The position numbers and the translations under genes were made by a program. A stretch of 64,000 nucleotides of DNA from Mixophyes australis (taxonomy: Eukaryota; Chordata; Amphibia; Anura; Limnodynastidae): assembly GCA_036250195.1 (NCBI GenBank), contig JAVHZZ010000003.1:58300289-58364288 (forward strand), written 5' to 3'. The notes under the pieces were generated by a model that was not told the DNA's origin, did not search any database, and saw only the letters and a list, made by a program, of their open reading frames with translations. Within the stretch, counting starts at the first letter, position 1. Every line of letters begins with the position of its first letter. Below, one piece after another: positions 23,054 to 35,482 of this stretch.

Positions 23054-23989
23054 TGTCCTGAAATGCAGGATGTTGCTTTATCCCATATTTGATAACTAGA
23101 TACAGACAAATATAAATAGAATAATTACATAATAGATACTTTGATATCCATAAATGTATTAACATTTTTTAGCCTTCATGCAAATTTGTCTGGTATAAGC
23201 CAACACATGACGATGGTGGGACATCTGATATACTGATAATAAATATGTTAGTATATAATTCAAATCTGAATAAGTCAGATCCATTTATTATTAAAAATTG
23301 ATTGACATTTAGATGAAAATTGTGTATAAAAGTACTATTAACTACATATTTTGCGATCAATAGTAACCTGACAGATGCTGCTTAACGAATTAATTGATTG
23401 TGGAGACCTGATTGGATCAACAGCATATAAATACAAGCTGTATAGAGATGGGAGCTGTCCATCTGAAGAAGGGTGTGGTAGGGTTTTCTGGCTCAGACAA
23501 AGCCGACACAGTAGAGAGCGACGAAAATATACCGATGACAACCACACCGATCATGTACAAATTGCGACTTACCAAGTTAATGACAAGTGGTGTTTGCGGC
23601 AGCTTGAATTCCCTCCCACTGTAAAAACCGATCTTGCAAAAGCTGGACGCTACCAAATCACGTCATTTGCAATTTCCCGAATGCAAACTGCGGTTTTAAA
23701 GTGGCAATGGCTGGACACACATTATACTGCTGTGGGTCCAGCCATTGCCGATTTGGTAGCAATCAGCTTTTGCAAGATCGTTTTTTACAGTGGGAGGGAA
23801 TATATCAGTATATCAGATGTCCCACCACCGTCATGTGTTGGCTTATACCAGACAAATTTTGCATGAAAGCTAAAAAAATGTTAATAAATTAATGGACATC
23901 AAAGTATTTATTATGTTATTATTCTATTTATATTTGTCTGTATCTAGTAATCAAATATGGGATAAAGCAACATCTTGCATTTCAGGACA
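23054..23989. repeat. Nested inverted-repeat complex (184-bp outer arms)
   Basis: The outer arms 23054-23237 and 23804-23989 are complementary with about ten differences. Between them lies a second foldback, 23609-23659 against 23750-23800 (51-base arms starting TTCCCTCCCACTG), with an inner pair around GCAATGGCTGGAC. The right direct-repeat unit (23472-23533) also sits inside. It looks like a foldback transposon carrying a younger MITE in its spacer. No clean flanking duplication was identified. Confidence 0.75.
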
Positions 23990-24138
23990 CACAGTATGTT
24001 TCTATGTATAGGTATCAAAGGCAAGATTTGAAACAAATACTTGATACATAAACACACTTTAAAATATAAAAACACATCTTATAATACAATAATAATCTTT
24101 CAGTTGTATTCATTTTTAATTCCATCGTTCATTGCATG

Positions 24139-24341
24139 CGCCCCACACAGGATGTGAACTCAGCTTGACTCCAAAATAAAAGTCTTAGCCGTGAAACTAA
24201 CAAGAATATTGATATTGATGTCACAATTTATAATATATATCTTTGACAAATTACTTGAATAGTTATTTAGATCTATGTAGCTGAGTCGGATTCAAACTCA
24301 GCATCAATCTATTGTTAAGATGTTTGCTTTACCACAAGGCT
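24139..24341 (-). mobile_element. Possible dimeric tRNA-like SINE relic
   Basis: Two segments read as tRNA-like on the minus strand. At 24341-24277 a box A-like TGGTAAAGCA is followed by the box B-like GAGTTTGAATCC. At 24201-24139 a TTAGTTTCACGGC head is followed by GAGTTCACATCC. Both have GCTGAGTT before the box B core. Neither folds well enough for a true tRNA gene. Confidence 0.35.
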
Positions 24342-25140
24342 TTTAAATCATTCAAGATTTATATCCTTATTCTCAGCATAAGTTTCAAAAGCAATTATAT
24401 ACCCAAAAGACCTCAGAAGCTTAATAAGGGTTCATTTGAGTTCTAGACCAACAAGTGTTGGAATATTCTAACCCGATTCAAAATAATAATAAGTCTAAAC
24501 ATGAATGTGTTGGAATTTTCATTAAAAAAACGCATGTTTCAATAGATCTATCTTTGAGCAGACTTTTCATAATATAAGAAATGATGGAATATTTTGTCCT
24601 ATTAATTAAATAGTTAAAAGGTTATACATAAGTGTATTGCATTTAACAAAACAACCAACAGGCACCTCTCAGTAAACATCTTTACATCTTTTCTTTAATG
24701 GACTCAACCTACTTAATTGAAGTTCAGCTCAATCATTTTGTTTAAACTTTTTGGATATAATGTGATTGATGTAAATGGGAGGGTTGTAGGTAACTGGAAA
24801 TTCCCACCCCCTATGTGCTCCCCTTATTAATTATTTATTTTGAGAAAGATTATTAAAATGAGATAAATGTGTAGGGAAGGTGCTGTTACAGGGACGTTCT
24901 CTGATTTAAAGGGGGACACAAAGCATTTTTCTCTTCGCAAAAGCACGTAATTGTTGCATTTTATGGGCACTTCAATCAATGTAAAAAAAAAAATAACACA
25001 AAAGTGATATGCAATGAAATAGTCCGGACCCCAATTTTTTTTTGTTTTAGTTTGGAGTAAGACATAAATGAAGCTAAACCAAGCAGCAATTAAGATAAAA
25101 AAGAAAGGTTTAAATGAATTTAGTGTCTTAAATTAAGGAA
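24342..25140. other. No gene seen
   Basis: AT-rich sequence without recognisable features. Confidence 0.5.
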
Positions 25141-25143
25141 CTA

Positions 25144-25319
25144 GGGGGTATATTTACTAAACTGCAGATTTGAAAAAGTAGAGACGTTGCCCATAACAAA
25201 CAATCAGATTCTAGCTGTCTTTTTGTAGAATGTACTAAATAAATGATAGCTAGAATCTGATTGGTTGCTATAGGCAACATCTCTACTTTTTCAAACCTGC
25301 AGTTTAGTAAATATACCCC
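25144..25319. mobile_element. CCAAT-palindrome MITE, copy 1
   Basis: A near-complete palindrome with ends GGGGGTATATTTACTAAACT and its complement. It has the same structure as the copies at 47860, 52272 and 55747. Flanks are cTA and TAA rather than a perfect trinucleotide repeat. One inverted CCAAT motif (ATTGG near 25260) is intact. The opposite one is mutated to ACAATC. Confidence 0.85.
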
Positions 25320-25322
25320 TAA

Positions 25323-25835
25323 GAGTTGGAATTTGAAGTGACAGCTAGGGTTTTTCAGTGTGCTTCTTTTCAGATCTATCTGCAAACCTGCAAAGCTAGG
25401 CATCTTGATTGATTGATTTTCCCTGGGAATTCTAAGGCCATGGATGTGGATGTGTACACTCAAATAGACTAGGCAGCAGTAAATATGTGAACACAAATAA
25501 AGGAGCAATGCAGTTTTGCATTATTTTAAAATGAGTCCTACTGGCTAATCCATTAAAGAGTGAAAAAACATATTGCTGTTGAAATTGCTATTAACAGGAA
25601 GTGAAGGGGTCCGGTAGGGATGTGGAAGAGAGGGGAGAGTATAGCAGGAAAATAGGGGCATCAGGATATTGGAAGGGGGTAGGAGACAGGTAATAGAATG
25701 GAGGCGTTAGAAATGAGGATACAGGAAGTTATAAGGCTATGAGCAGGTGGGAAGATGTAAGAGTATAGTAGAATTTCTATGTAGAGGAGTAATCCACATT
25801 AAATGTATGGCTAATTTTTAGGTAAAGCCTCCTAA

Positions 25836-25887
<52 letters not shown>

Positions 25888-27384
25888 GTAATAAGAATTT
25901 ATTATATAATAAATAAAATATTAATAATGAATAAATGATGAGAGAGACGTATAATATGGTATTAATCAGGTGTCATGCTAAGAATGTTACGTGGTGGTAC
26001 TAATTTGTATAGCAATGGTAAGTTGGTAGGTGGAGTATAGCGAGGTAAGAATTGGAGATGGTAAATGTGTGTACTGGGGGTATATGGTGAAATGTATGAA
26101 TAGTGAATAGAATAGAGTCTAAGATATGCCGGCATTGTAACATATCGAAGTTGGTGTTTTATAAGACGTGTATTGAGCAGATTTTGAAAGGTGGGGTGAT
26201 ATTAAGTGGGGTTATAATAGAAGTTAACAGAAATTGGTAGTAAATTTAAATAATAAAAAGTTAGAAGATGAGATAGTAAAAATTAGATACACGGTAAAGT
26301 AAAGAGTAAGTCAGTAACAAGTGAAAATAGCTAAATATGAAATAAATTGAAGCTAAACTGCTAGGAGTGCAGCCCTGGGTCCAAATGTATTTTGCCATTG
26401 GTAGTGGCTTCCTCCATAGGTTCTTTCTCAAGATAAGTTTATTTAAAATTTATTTAGATTACCTAGGTGGAGGAACCCATGTTTGCAATTTACAGACATG
26501 ATTTCTCATAAAAGCCAAGCACGATAGTGCAACCTTAATGGCATTATGATTTACCTGCTTTAGCAATCTATGGAATTCTCCTTTGCATGGGAAAGCCTAT
26601 GTAACAAGCCTATTTGCCTATTTAGAAAAAAACTAAAAGCCCACGTCAGGGTTTTCAGATTCACTGTTAATGCCCAAGCCAGCTATCTGACTACACGCTC
26701 TGCATATTACACAGCATCACTGATACACTCACACACATCACTGTCTACACTGCTCGGTCTGTACACAGCTCAGTTTGTCAGTTTACACATTTGTTTCATA
26801 ACTGGCAAAAATTGTTCTTAATAGGTATATAGTAGATTTAATTTACATTTAAAACATAATTTACAAATATCATTTTTCATTTAAATAAATACAGGAGCAG
26901 ATTACTGATAGGAATATACTTAATTCTTATAAATCCAAGAAATTGTCTATTTTATAAACACCTGTTGTTACTGAAATCAATGCCACAGTGGGTATAGTTA
27001 GAGATGTTTGGGAAACAAATTATCTCTAAAGAATTGGAAAATCACCTGTCATAAACATACCTCTGTGGTTATAGATAATTGGCATTTACATAATATTATT
27101 ATATCATCATAAACTTTTCTGTCTGTTTAGCAAATCTTAAAACTACATTTCTAGCGCCAATATATATTTTATTTAAGGCGATAGTGATATACTTGAATGA
27201 AAGCAATCAATTATATCTCCTTTTTCCACTGCTCTACAAAGGAAGGTTCGATCTACTGTACATAGAGGAATGCCCTTGGTCCGCCCAGCCTCTGCTGTAG
27301 ACTGGTGCAAATTTCTGCTTCTCTGCAAACACAGATGCCAATCTTGTTCCACAAAAGTATGTGGTTTGGTGGCAATCTAGGTGC
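25323..27384. other. No gene seen; purine-rich patch and AAT microsatellite
   Basis: Positions 25595-25770 are G/A-rich. A (AAT)n tract runs at about 25834-25888. The remainder is AT-rich. A small open frame at 26570-26821 shows no family features. Confidence 0.5.
25834..25888 (+). repeat. (AAT)n microsatellite
   Basis: About 18 uninterrupted AAT units, then a decayed AT-rich continuation. Confidence 0.95.
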
Positions 27385-27392
27385 ACCTGTAC

Positions 27393-27567
27393 TAGGGACG
27401 GGCTGGGCTGGGGGGCAGGGAGGCATTTGCCCCCAGAGCAAGTCCTATAGTGGGCTACCTTGGACTGGGTCACTGGGCCACCAGATTTTTTTATCCTTTA
27501 AAATGTTCCTAATAGGCTGCTGAGTCGAGTCTTGCCCCCCGGGCTAAAATTTACCAGCCCTCCCCTT
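27393..27567. mobile_element. hAT-type MITE with perfect 8-bp TSD
   Basis: ACCTGTAC lies at 27385-27392 and 27568-27575. The ends are related inverted repeats: TAGGGACGGGCTGG at the left, and AAGGGGAGGGCTGG reading in from the right. At 175 bp it is a small internally deleted hAT derivative. Confidence 0.85.
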
Positions 27568-27575
27568 ACCTGTAC

Positions 27576-29500
27576 AAATTCAGGAGCACAACACCACACA
27601 AGTGCATTATACACTGCCCCTCGCTAGTTTTGAGCTTCATAAATAATGAATAGTAAATGAATCTGCAGCTAGAGCTTACTACATGTACACCAAGATATCT
27701 ATGGATTAAGGGTAATAAGCATTGTAAGAGCCATACACAAGGATTTTGCACATAACGCATGGGGAAACTTGAGCTGCTGCAGGCAAAGCTCAGACATGCT
27801 GCTCACGGAGGAGAGAGGTTGGAAATATTTGGAATAAATCTGTACGATTGCATTTGCTATATGAGGCTTTACAGAATTATGGAACTCCAGGGAAATGAAA
27901 AATGCTAAATAAAAATGTATAAGTCATGTATAACATATGGTTTTGTAGCTATTTTATGCATATGTAAAAATAAAATAAACATTTTGAAAGAATGAGTATA
28001 AAGGAAGCATCTTGTTTTAAACTGTTAAGATGATCACCAAACAAAATGAGCATTAAAAAATATTATGGCATTCTCTCAATCTACAAAACACTTCAAATCA
28101 AAATTATATAAACAGGATGTAATCATTGTTGTGGTATCTGGGCAAACATTGAAATCGGTAGCTCCCTTTTCAGGTTTTTTTTTTGCTAAAATGCTGTTCA
28201 GTTTTGCCTCATGTATCACTTAAATTAATCATGAGTAAGGACACATCGCATAGAACATATTCCATCAATGCAGGTTATGCCCAATACTGTCTTGGCGGAC
28301 CTTAGACCAGTACTATTCCTTTCATGTAATATTTACTGAATGTGGTAATGGAGTACTTTTATTGCATTTGAAATATTCATTTTCTGTAAATGTCAATGTA
28401 TAAAGCCTAAATAAATGATGGTTAAAAAAAAAAAATAGTTTAATTGGTCATCACTGAAAAAACTGAACATAAATTTCAAAGATACAAATCTTTAAAGGGG
28501 CTGAAGATTAGGAATAGTTGACCACTATGATATCAGTATTAAAATCTAGATACATGCCAAGTACTTTGATGAGTTCTGCCATATTTCTCATAGAGAATAA
28601 GAAAGAAAGAAGAGATCCTGGCATACTGTATTTTATTAAATGGTATTAAACATGTACAATATCTCCTGCTGGGGTGTAGCAAGTTCCCTTACCCCACACA
28701 GCTGAAAACACATTCAGAAAGTTGTTGATGGAATTCCCGGGATAGATGATACTCCTTTGTATCAGCCTCATTATTAATAATTAGGAATCCACTGTCACCC
28801 CAGAATATAAATACAACCACTGAAGTATATCAATATTTTGGTCTTGTAATAGGAATGGGCATGTGCTTTATTCCTCGTAATAATAAGAAAAGTGACATTA
28901 CTTTTACTAATAACTAATCTTATTAATTATCGGAAAATAATGCAATTTGCAGCTTATCCACTATTTTCGACGCGTCAAAATTATCTGCGCACCTGTGACA
29001 TTTTAGATGTTCTAATGAGGCATATTTTTACTCAACCTTTTAAAACATTCGCCTTGTACCACTACAACACAGGGCAAGGGATCCCAGCTAAGAGTCTAAC
29101 ACTTCTCAACTAAGAATCTGTGATTGCTACACTGGCAATTCCCTTGTTTGACCAGGTTCAACACCATTCAAGTATCAAACATCTATTGCTCTCCAGATAC
29201 AGTAGCACACAGTATCAAACCCACTATAATGTATTACACATATAGACAAACCATCCATTTATCCTCTCTCTCACTTATCAGAGACACAGACAAACATAAG
29301 GGGCAAAATCGTTTTACTTTATACAGATAACTCAGAGATCACATATACGGACCATGAAAACCTTATATACATTATATTATAATTTATCAGGCAAGATATT
29401 ATTAGATATTACTAAACCACTCTCTGAAGTGAGTATTTAAATAATTTAAATCCCAGTAACTTGTTACTCCATTATGTTACTAAGTCACATCTATATTTTA
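27576..29500. other. No gene seen
   Basis: AT-rich. No assigned repeats or coding traces. Confidence 0.5.
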
Positions 29501-29539
29501 TTAATCCTTCCTTCCTTGTGTATACCTGTAACTACCGGG

Positions 29540-29860
29540 AACCTATAGGGTGTGTACCTATGTGTATGTGCATGTGTATGGGTGTGTATGTATAAAGATA
29601 GAAACAATATGTGTTTGCCTATTTGTGATATCAGTCTTTTCTCTCTGTATACACCAGTCAATATGTATATGTTGGCGAAGAAAGAGAGAAAACAAGCACG
29701 CATGAGTGCATATGAGTGGGGAGGGATGTGAGTATGTGTGAGCGTGTTTGCATATGTGTTTGAGGAGAAGAAAGAGCTTGTGTAAGCATGCGTGTAAGTA
29801 GATAGGAAGCGTGAGTGAACACATGAGCTTGCGTAAAAGAGTATAGATAGAGATAGGTAT
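29540..29860 (+). repeat. GT/GTAT-rich low-complexity region
   Basis: Irregular tg/tgta-rich sequence changing to purine-rich toward 29900. Long open frames on the minus strand here are composition artefacts. Confidence 0.7.
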
Positions 29861-29969
29861 GTAATCAATGAGGAGAGAAGTAGAGAGAGGGGGGAAAAAA
29901 TGGGAAGATGGACAGATAAAAACCAGGACAACCTCCAATACAGATTAGGTAGGCTTAAGGTAAACAAAT

Positions 29970-30137
29970 GGTATTGCATTGCAGAGGTAGAGTTCAAAAA
30001 CAGTATTACTTTGCAGTGCTAGGGTTTAAACATTATTGCATTGCAGAGTTAGCATTAAAACAGTATTGCATTGAAGCGCTAGGCTTTAAACATTATTGCA
30101 TTGTAGCGCTAGGGTTTAAACATTATTGTAGATGGTT
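29970..30137 (+). repeat. 30-bp tandem repeat array
   Basis: Units of 'aaacattattgcattgcagc' followed by about ten bases repeat with a 30-base period. There are about five copies. Those at 30028, 30058, 30088 and 30118 are clearest. Because the period is a multiple of three, one frame gives a repetitive LGFKHYCI peptide, which I regard as fortuitous. Confidence 0.85.
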
Positions 30138-30139
30138 AA

Positions 30140-31765
30140 AATTATATTTCAGTTATAGATAGTTATAGATAAAACATTATTGCAGAATTTGGGATATGGC
30201 AGAGTTAAAAGTATCTGGAGTATGCAAAGGGCACAGGGAAACGTACTGAAGGTGTCCTGGAGGAAGGTAGGTGTTTTCTGTAGTACAGTGGCAGAGAGGC
30301 CTAACTGGATAATGCATGGGCTTATATAGCCCAGGCATCATTCTCCCAGCCTGCATCTGTCCTTAGTTGGGGGAGGTGATCTTACCGAATATCGCAGCAG
30401 GCAAAAAGCGGCCACTATGGGAATCCCTTATTTTCTTACCTAATCTTCAAAGCTATGAGTTGGTTTATTTCAAGTATTTGTGTATTGAAAATAGATATGT
30501 GATGCTCTACAAATCAAGTAAAATTTATTCCGCCCCTTTATCACATTTCAATAATCTCACTCTGAAAAAATAAAATAGTAATTTTGCACTGTTTCACTGC
30601 TTCGCAAAACTAGGCACATACGTAGCAAGAAACAACTAACTCCACCCGTCCGTTGGTGCAAGATTCTACTTTCCCCTCCATCTCTATTTTTGCTGACGCA
30701 AACTATGTGCTTTGGCAGAAATATAGCCACACTTGTGCAATTTGAGGCACACAGCTCTTGTGCTCAGGTTCCTAAATGATTCACTCATTAATTGTTCATG
30801 TTTAAATTGAGTTAATATATCAGAGATTATATGTTAGTTAAAGAGGCGTTGGTGTGTATATTGTCAGATCCAGAAATGTACATTTGTATTCAAATAAGGA
30901 TCCGTTGTATGCAAAATAAAATCAGTATGTTCCAAAGTGCACTGTGATTAGTATTAATTTTAGTCTCAAGTACGGCACTGGACCCGGAATAATTCTGTCC
31001 TCATGAATGTAAAATCTGCAACACAAACAACATTATAACAAATATTGTGGACACATATTGTAGATCATAATATACCGAATATTAGACAATCTTAATGTAT
31101 TGTCCTAGAGGCAAATAGAGCAATTTAATGCTTTACTATATAAATGTGCCCAGTCTTGCATAGATTTGCCTGAGTTTATCCCTGTCACAGAAAATATATA
31201 TGTCTATTATGAGCTGAATTTTATTTATTATTATCCTATCAGTCTGCTCTAATTATGATTTATAAAGTTTTATTCGTTTATTGCAAGTGCTGTTCCTCAG
31301 CTCAAGTCATTTTATAGTGCCACTCTCCCTACTAAGATGGAGACACAGATACAAACATTGGTTTATTAGAAAGTGGGTTAAGTGCATAATGTTGCATACT
31401 ACCGAACTACCAGGGTGCTGAGTTGCCTATTAGTGACGCCACATGTGACATCACACCATTAGTCAACTTATGTTTTGAAATAGCTTTGTCAACAGGCTAA
31501 ACTCACATGTTCGAGTTAATGTTATTTAAAAGAGAATAAGCCAATCACAAGTAGTATGTGTGATTTGCATCCCTTAGTTCCAAAAATAATTGTAACTGAG
31601 CCAGAAAGGGAAATAATCCAATTCAAGTGCGATCATATATAAGTGGCAGTATTAAGCTCCGATAAAAAACAATCTTGAACTGCAGGTTTTGAATTCACAA
31701 CATTGCTCTATATTAAGACTAAAATAGTCTTTCTTTTTAGAATGAGGGGGAAAAAAGTGAAAGAT
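30140..31765. other. No gene seen
   Basis: A mixed block. 30200-30420 is GC-richer with TTATATAGCCC, perhaps LTR-like, but no ends were found. The rest is AT-rich. Confidence 0.45.
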
Positions 31766-31768
31766 GAA

Positions 31769-32101
31769 GGGCCTGATTTATTAAGGATCTTAACTTAAGA
31801 AACTTCTTATTTCAGTCTCCTGGACAAAACCATGTTACAATGCAAGGGGTGCAAAATAGTTTTCTGTTTTGCACAAAAGTTAAATACTGACTGTTTTTTC
31901 ATGTAGCACACAAATATCAACTTTAGATGTTAGTGTACAAATAAGCTATCAAGTATTTGTGTGCTACATGAAAAAACAGTCAGTATTTAACTTATGTGCA
32001 AAACAGAAAACTAATTTGCACCCCTTGCATTGTAACATGGTTTTGCCCAGGAGACTGAAATAAGAAGTTTCTTAAGTTAAGATCCTTAATGAATCAGGCC
32101 C
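31769..32101. mobile_element. 333-bp palindromic MITE, GAA TSD
   Basis: Almost the whole element is one inverted repeat, beginning GGGCCTGATTTATTAAGGAT and ending in its complement. GAA flanks it at 31766-31768 and 32102-32104. The copy at 54587-54919 has the same 333-bp length and very similar sequence. A shorter relative is at 59438-59644. It is non-coding. Confidence 0.92.
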
Positions 32102-32104
32102 GAA

Positions 32105-34412
32105 GTTATCTTCTGCAATTTCATGTCATCCTCTAACAGAGACAAGTCACTGGTCTTCCCATTAATCTTTCATATAGAAACACGAAGCACAATAACGAAT
32201 ATGCCAAAAAGGCAAATAATATTATGCTTATCATAGTGTACAAACATAGGATCCGTGCATGTTGATTTGCTTCCTATTATTTCATGATCCCTACAATCTT
32301 TTTTTTGCTGTAAGCAACAGTGACTAACGATTGTATAACTTGCTCATTATAAATTCGTTCAAATTGCTAAGTATCTGCAAATCTTTTAAAGAAAAGCACA
32401 AAAGCAAAAAAGCAATTGTCACTAATCATTGATATGAGTTGTCACGACACCGATATTTGTCATGTTTGTGCATGTCCTTATTAAGTTCCCTGCCTCATAT
32501 TGTTAATAACCACTTTTTTTCTCATTGATATCTGGAGTGCTTATTTCCATTAGTTACCACTAGAACTGTATGCTCAATGGTTTAATTGGAAAAGGACTGT
32601 ATGAATATTCATGAATAGATCTACCTGTAATAAGGCATAACACATATTTTACAAAACTGTTTCAGTTCTTTTCATGAGATATTTATATCATTAAATGATC
32701 CACATAATGAAGGACATTGTCTCCTTAACCAAAGGGGTTCTAACATCTGTGCCAATGCTCAGACTACTTTGGAAACCATAGGGCAACCTAGAAAATATAT
32801 AATGTTGGTTTTCAATACTAAAGGCAAATTTCAAGGCAGACTCAGGTGGCGTGGCTAAAAAGCAATTTGCAACGCCAAGGCAACAAATATATGACAGTCA
32901 GTTAATAATTAAGTTAATTCTGGTACTATTCCTATTCTTATTATTAATCCACAGTATAGGAAACATCAAATTTAAGATAATCATTTGCAATAAAATCCTC
33001 AATTGTTGAAACATGAAATTCAGAAACAGCATTTTCAGGTACAGAAATAAGAATATATAAAGTTGCATCTTTACCTTCCCACATCAGCTTGTTTCACAGA
33101 TCAACATAAAGATCAAATGAAAAACAACTCCCAACTGGCTAAGTGCCCAATATTATCATGTCAAGTTCTGGGTGAATCCAAAATAAATACTTATTAAATC
33201 TTTGTTTGCTGTCCTCTGACTCTGAAATATCAGATTAACAGTGCTACTTAATTTGTTACTACAGAGGAGCCATCAAAACCTTTTAAAATTTGAAAAAAAA
33301 ACTTTCCTCAGGTTACTGTGGAGTGAACTTTTACTGCTGAGGAACAGCTATTTTAACAAGAGATGTAGAATATTAAAAAGAAAGATTGCAATGTCTCTTC
33401 ACTGTCAGTTATATGAAGCTTCTCCATTCCTTGTTCAAGTATCCAAATATTCTAGGAACACCCCTTTCTTTGAATTCCAAGAAGAAATGCTTTTTAAAAA
33501 TTTTATTCTAAGACTGTCCACCCCTCCTTCCAGCTTAAGCCATTTGATGAGCGTAAGTCAGGGCAGCTGGCTGATGCATCTAATTATTCCTTAACTCCTT
33601 CATCCTATGTCTGTAACGTAATAATTATATCTGAATCTGTTAATCATGTTGCACCATGTTCTGTATTTGCCCTCTTTACTGCATCAAAAAAATTTTGCTT
33701 CCTGATCTGGAGTTCCATCTGTCTGTACTTGAATTTAATTTAAAATAGCCGTTATTGTAGTCTGGAGGGTGTTCTCTATCTCTTTAATAGTTTGTCCCTC
33801 CCCAAAAGTACATACTGCCTTAGTAACTTGTGCCATTGTTTTGTCAATGCATGCAACAGACTGACAGACTGCCAAAGTGTGGCACTGTCTTTCCCTAAAT
33901 TCTTTTATGATTTATTGTATAGTAGCTAAACAATTATTATGGATTCCATAAATATGAATGATTGCAAATGTATCTGTCTGTCTCTTAATTCATTATATTT
34001 TTGCAAACACTTATTGATCTTACTCTTAGCCCAGATACACAATGAAAGTGACAGATACTTGCACCCGAGACTTTTCTTAATCAGATCCGCACTCACTGTG
34101 ACTACTGTAGGGTATGGCTGTGCACCCAGCCTCTCTCATCCAGCTTGCCAGGCATCCTCTCTTTAATAACCAAAACTGGCTACCCAGCTATGTACTGTTT
34201 ACAGGCAGGGCAGTGGCGGGCACTCCAGGTAGGCTCCTATTGAGTAACTTGTAGATGTGGATCCACTTTATATCCTATTTTTGCCTGGTAGCAGGCAATT
34301 TTTCTACTTGCACTCCCAGGTTTATTTAGCTTGTTTCCCAACAAAAATGATAAACAGACAGAATGGATTCTATTGGCACTATATCAGTCACATAATGCAC
34401 AGCTTTTCCTAT
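32105..34412. other. No assignable gene; possible old coding debris
   Basis: AT-rich. An open frame at 33241-33594 and minus-strand fragments around 33710-33830 have protein-like composition, but I could not tie them to a family. Confidence 0.4.
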
Positions 34413-34557
34413 TTCTGTCTGTCTGTCTGTCTGTGTGTGTATGTTAGGGAATTTAGACTGTAAACTCCAATGGAGCAGGGACTGATGTCAATGAGTTCTC
34501 TGTACAGCGCTACGGAATTAGTGGCGCTATATAAATAGCTGATGATGATGATGGTGA
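34413..34557 (+). mobile_element. Truncated SINE, L2-type tail only
   Basis: A (TCTG)n tract precedes the plus-strand 3' half of the same SINE as at 4871-5220: the ATGTTAGGGAATTTAGACTG segment, then the GCGCTATATAAATA tail and (GAT)n. The tRNA head is missing. Confidence 0.8.
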
Positions 34558-35168
34558 TTTCTATGTCAGTAAATGCACAGTGGGTGATCCCCACTACAGT
34601 GGGTACCTAGAATAAATTTGATGTTTTGACTGTGACTTTTGCACGTTTTAGAGCTGTGCTGATTGGTTGGGTATAGTGTGTTAGTATTTCATTTATTTTA
34701 TTTTTTGTGTCTCCAGATCTTTCATTGACAGGAGGATTTGAAATGTTTGTCTGAGTTTGATCGATTGAAGGACCGATAAAGATATGGAATATATTTTCAA
34801 GGGACAAGTACTGTGTTGTAATGTAAGGATAGGGCTGGCCTGGCTGACAGTATTTAATTTTGTGTGGCATAGAGAAATATAAACTGGGTGACTAAATAAA
34901 TGTCATGAGGGCCAATTGCAAGAGGTGCCAACGTTAAGCTGGGACTGCAAGAGAAACAAAGGATGTGGCAGCTCATGTTCCCATAGGTACTATCTGGAAA
35001 ATTGGGAAGCATTAAACATTTGCAGTATTACACTGAGAATAATAACAGGCAGATATTATAAAACAGTATCTAAAGTATTAATAGGTATCTATATCAAATA
35101 GTTGCAGGGTGGGGACATTGTTTCTATGCAATGTGAATTGTGTTAAATGTGACCATGTGTTTTCTGCT
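34558..35168. other. No gene seen
   Basis: No recognisable coding, RNA or repeat features. Confidence 0.5.
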
Positions 35169-35482
35169 CATCAGCAGCTATTTATATAGCACCACCGCTG
35201 TACGGAGAACTCACTCACATCAGTTCCTGCGCAATTGAAGCTTACAGTCTAAATTCCCTAACACACACATACTGAGAGAGACTATGGTTAATTTATTAGT
35301 GGCCAATTAACTTACTAGTATGTTATTGGAGTGTGGGAGGAAACCGTAGCACCCAGAGGAAACCCACGCAAACACAGGGAGAACATACAAACTCTACACA
35401 GATAAGGCCATGGTTGGGAACTGAACTCATGACCTCAGTGCTGTGAGGTTGCAGTGCTAACCACTAAGCCATCGTTTTGCCC
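35169..35482 (-). mobile_element. Near-full-length tRNA-headed SINE
   Basis: Minus strand. The head at 35482 carries a box A-like TTAGTGGTTAGCACTG and a box B-like GAGTTCAGTTCC. It is followed by the same body and tail as at 4871-5220. The tail has CATCAGCAGCTATTTATA at the low-coordinate end. Confidence 0.82.

Noticed and set aside
29491..29997. 168-residue minus-strand frame rich in His/Thr/Ser/Leu
   Set aside because: It arises from GT/GTAT low-complexity sequence. Overlapping frames are open for the same reason.
29970..30137. 30-bp repeat array considered as CRISPR or as a peptide repeat protein
   Set aside because: There are no spacers between units, the genome context is eukaryotic, and the repeated peptide follows automatically from a period divisible by three.
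33241..34166. Possible retroviral gag-like or exon-like fragments
   Set aside because: Some protein-like composition, but no motif could be tied to a family, and stops are frequent. A profile search would be decisive.
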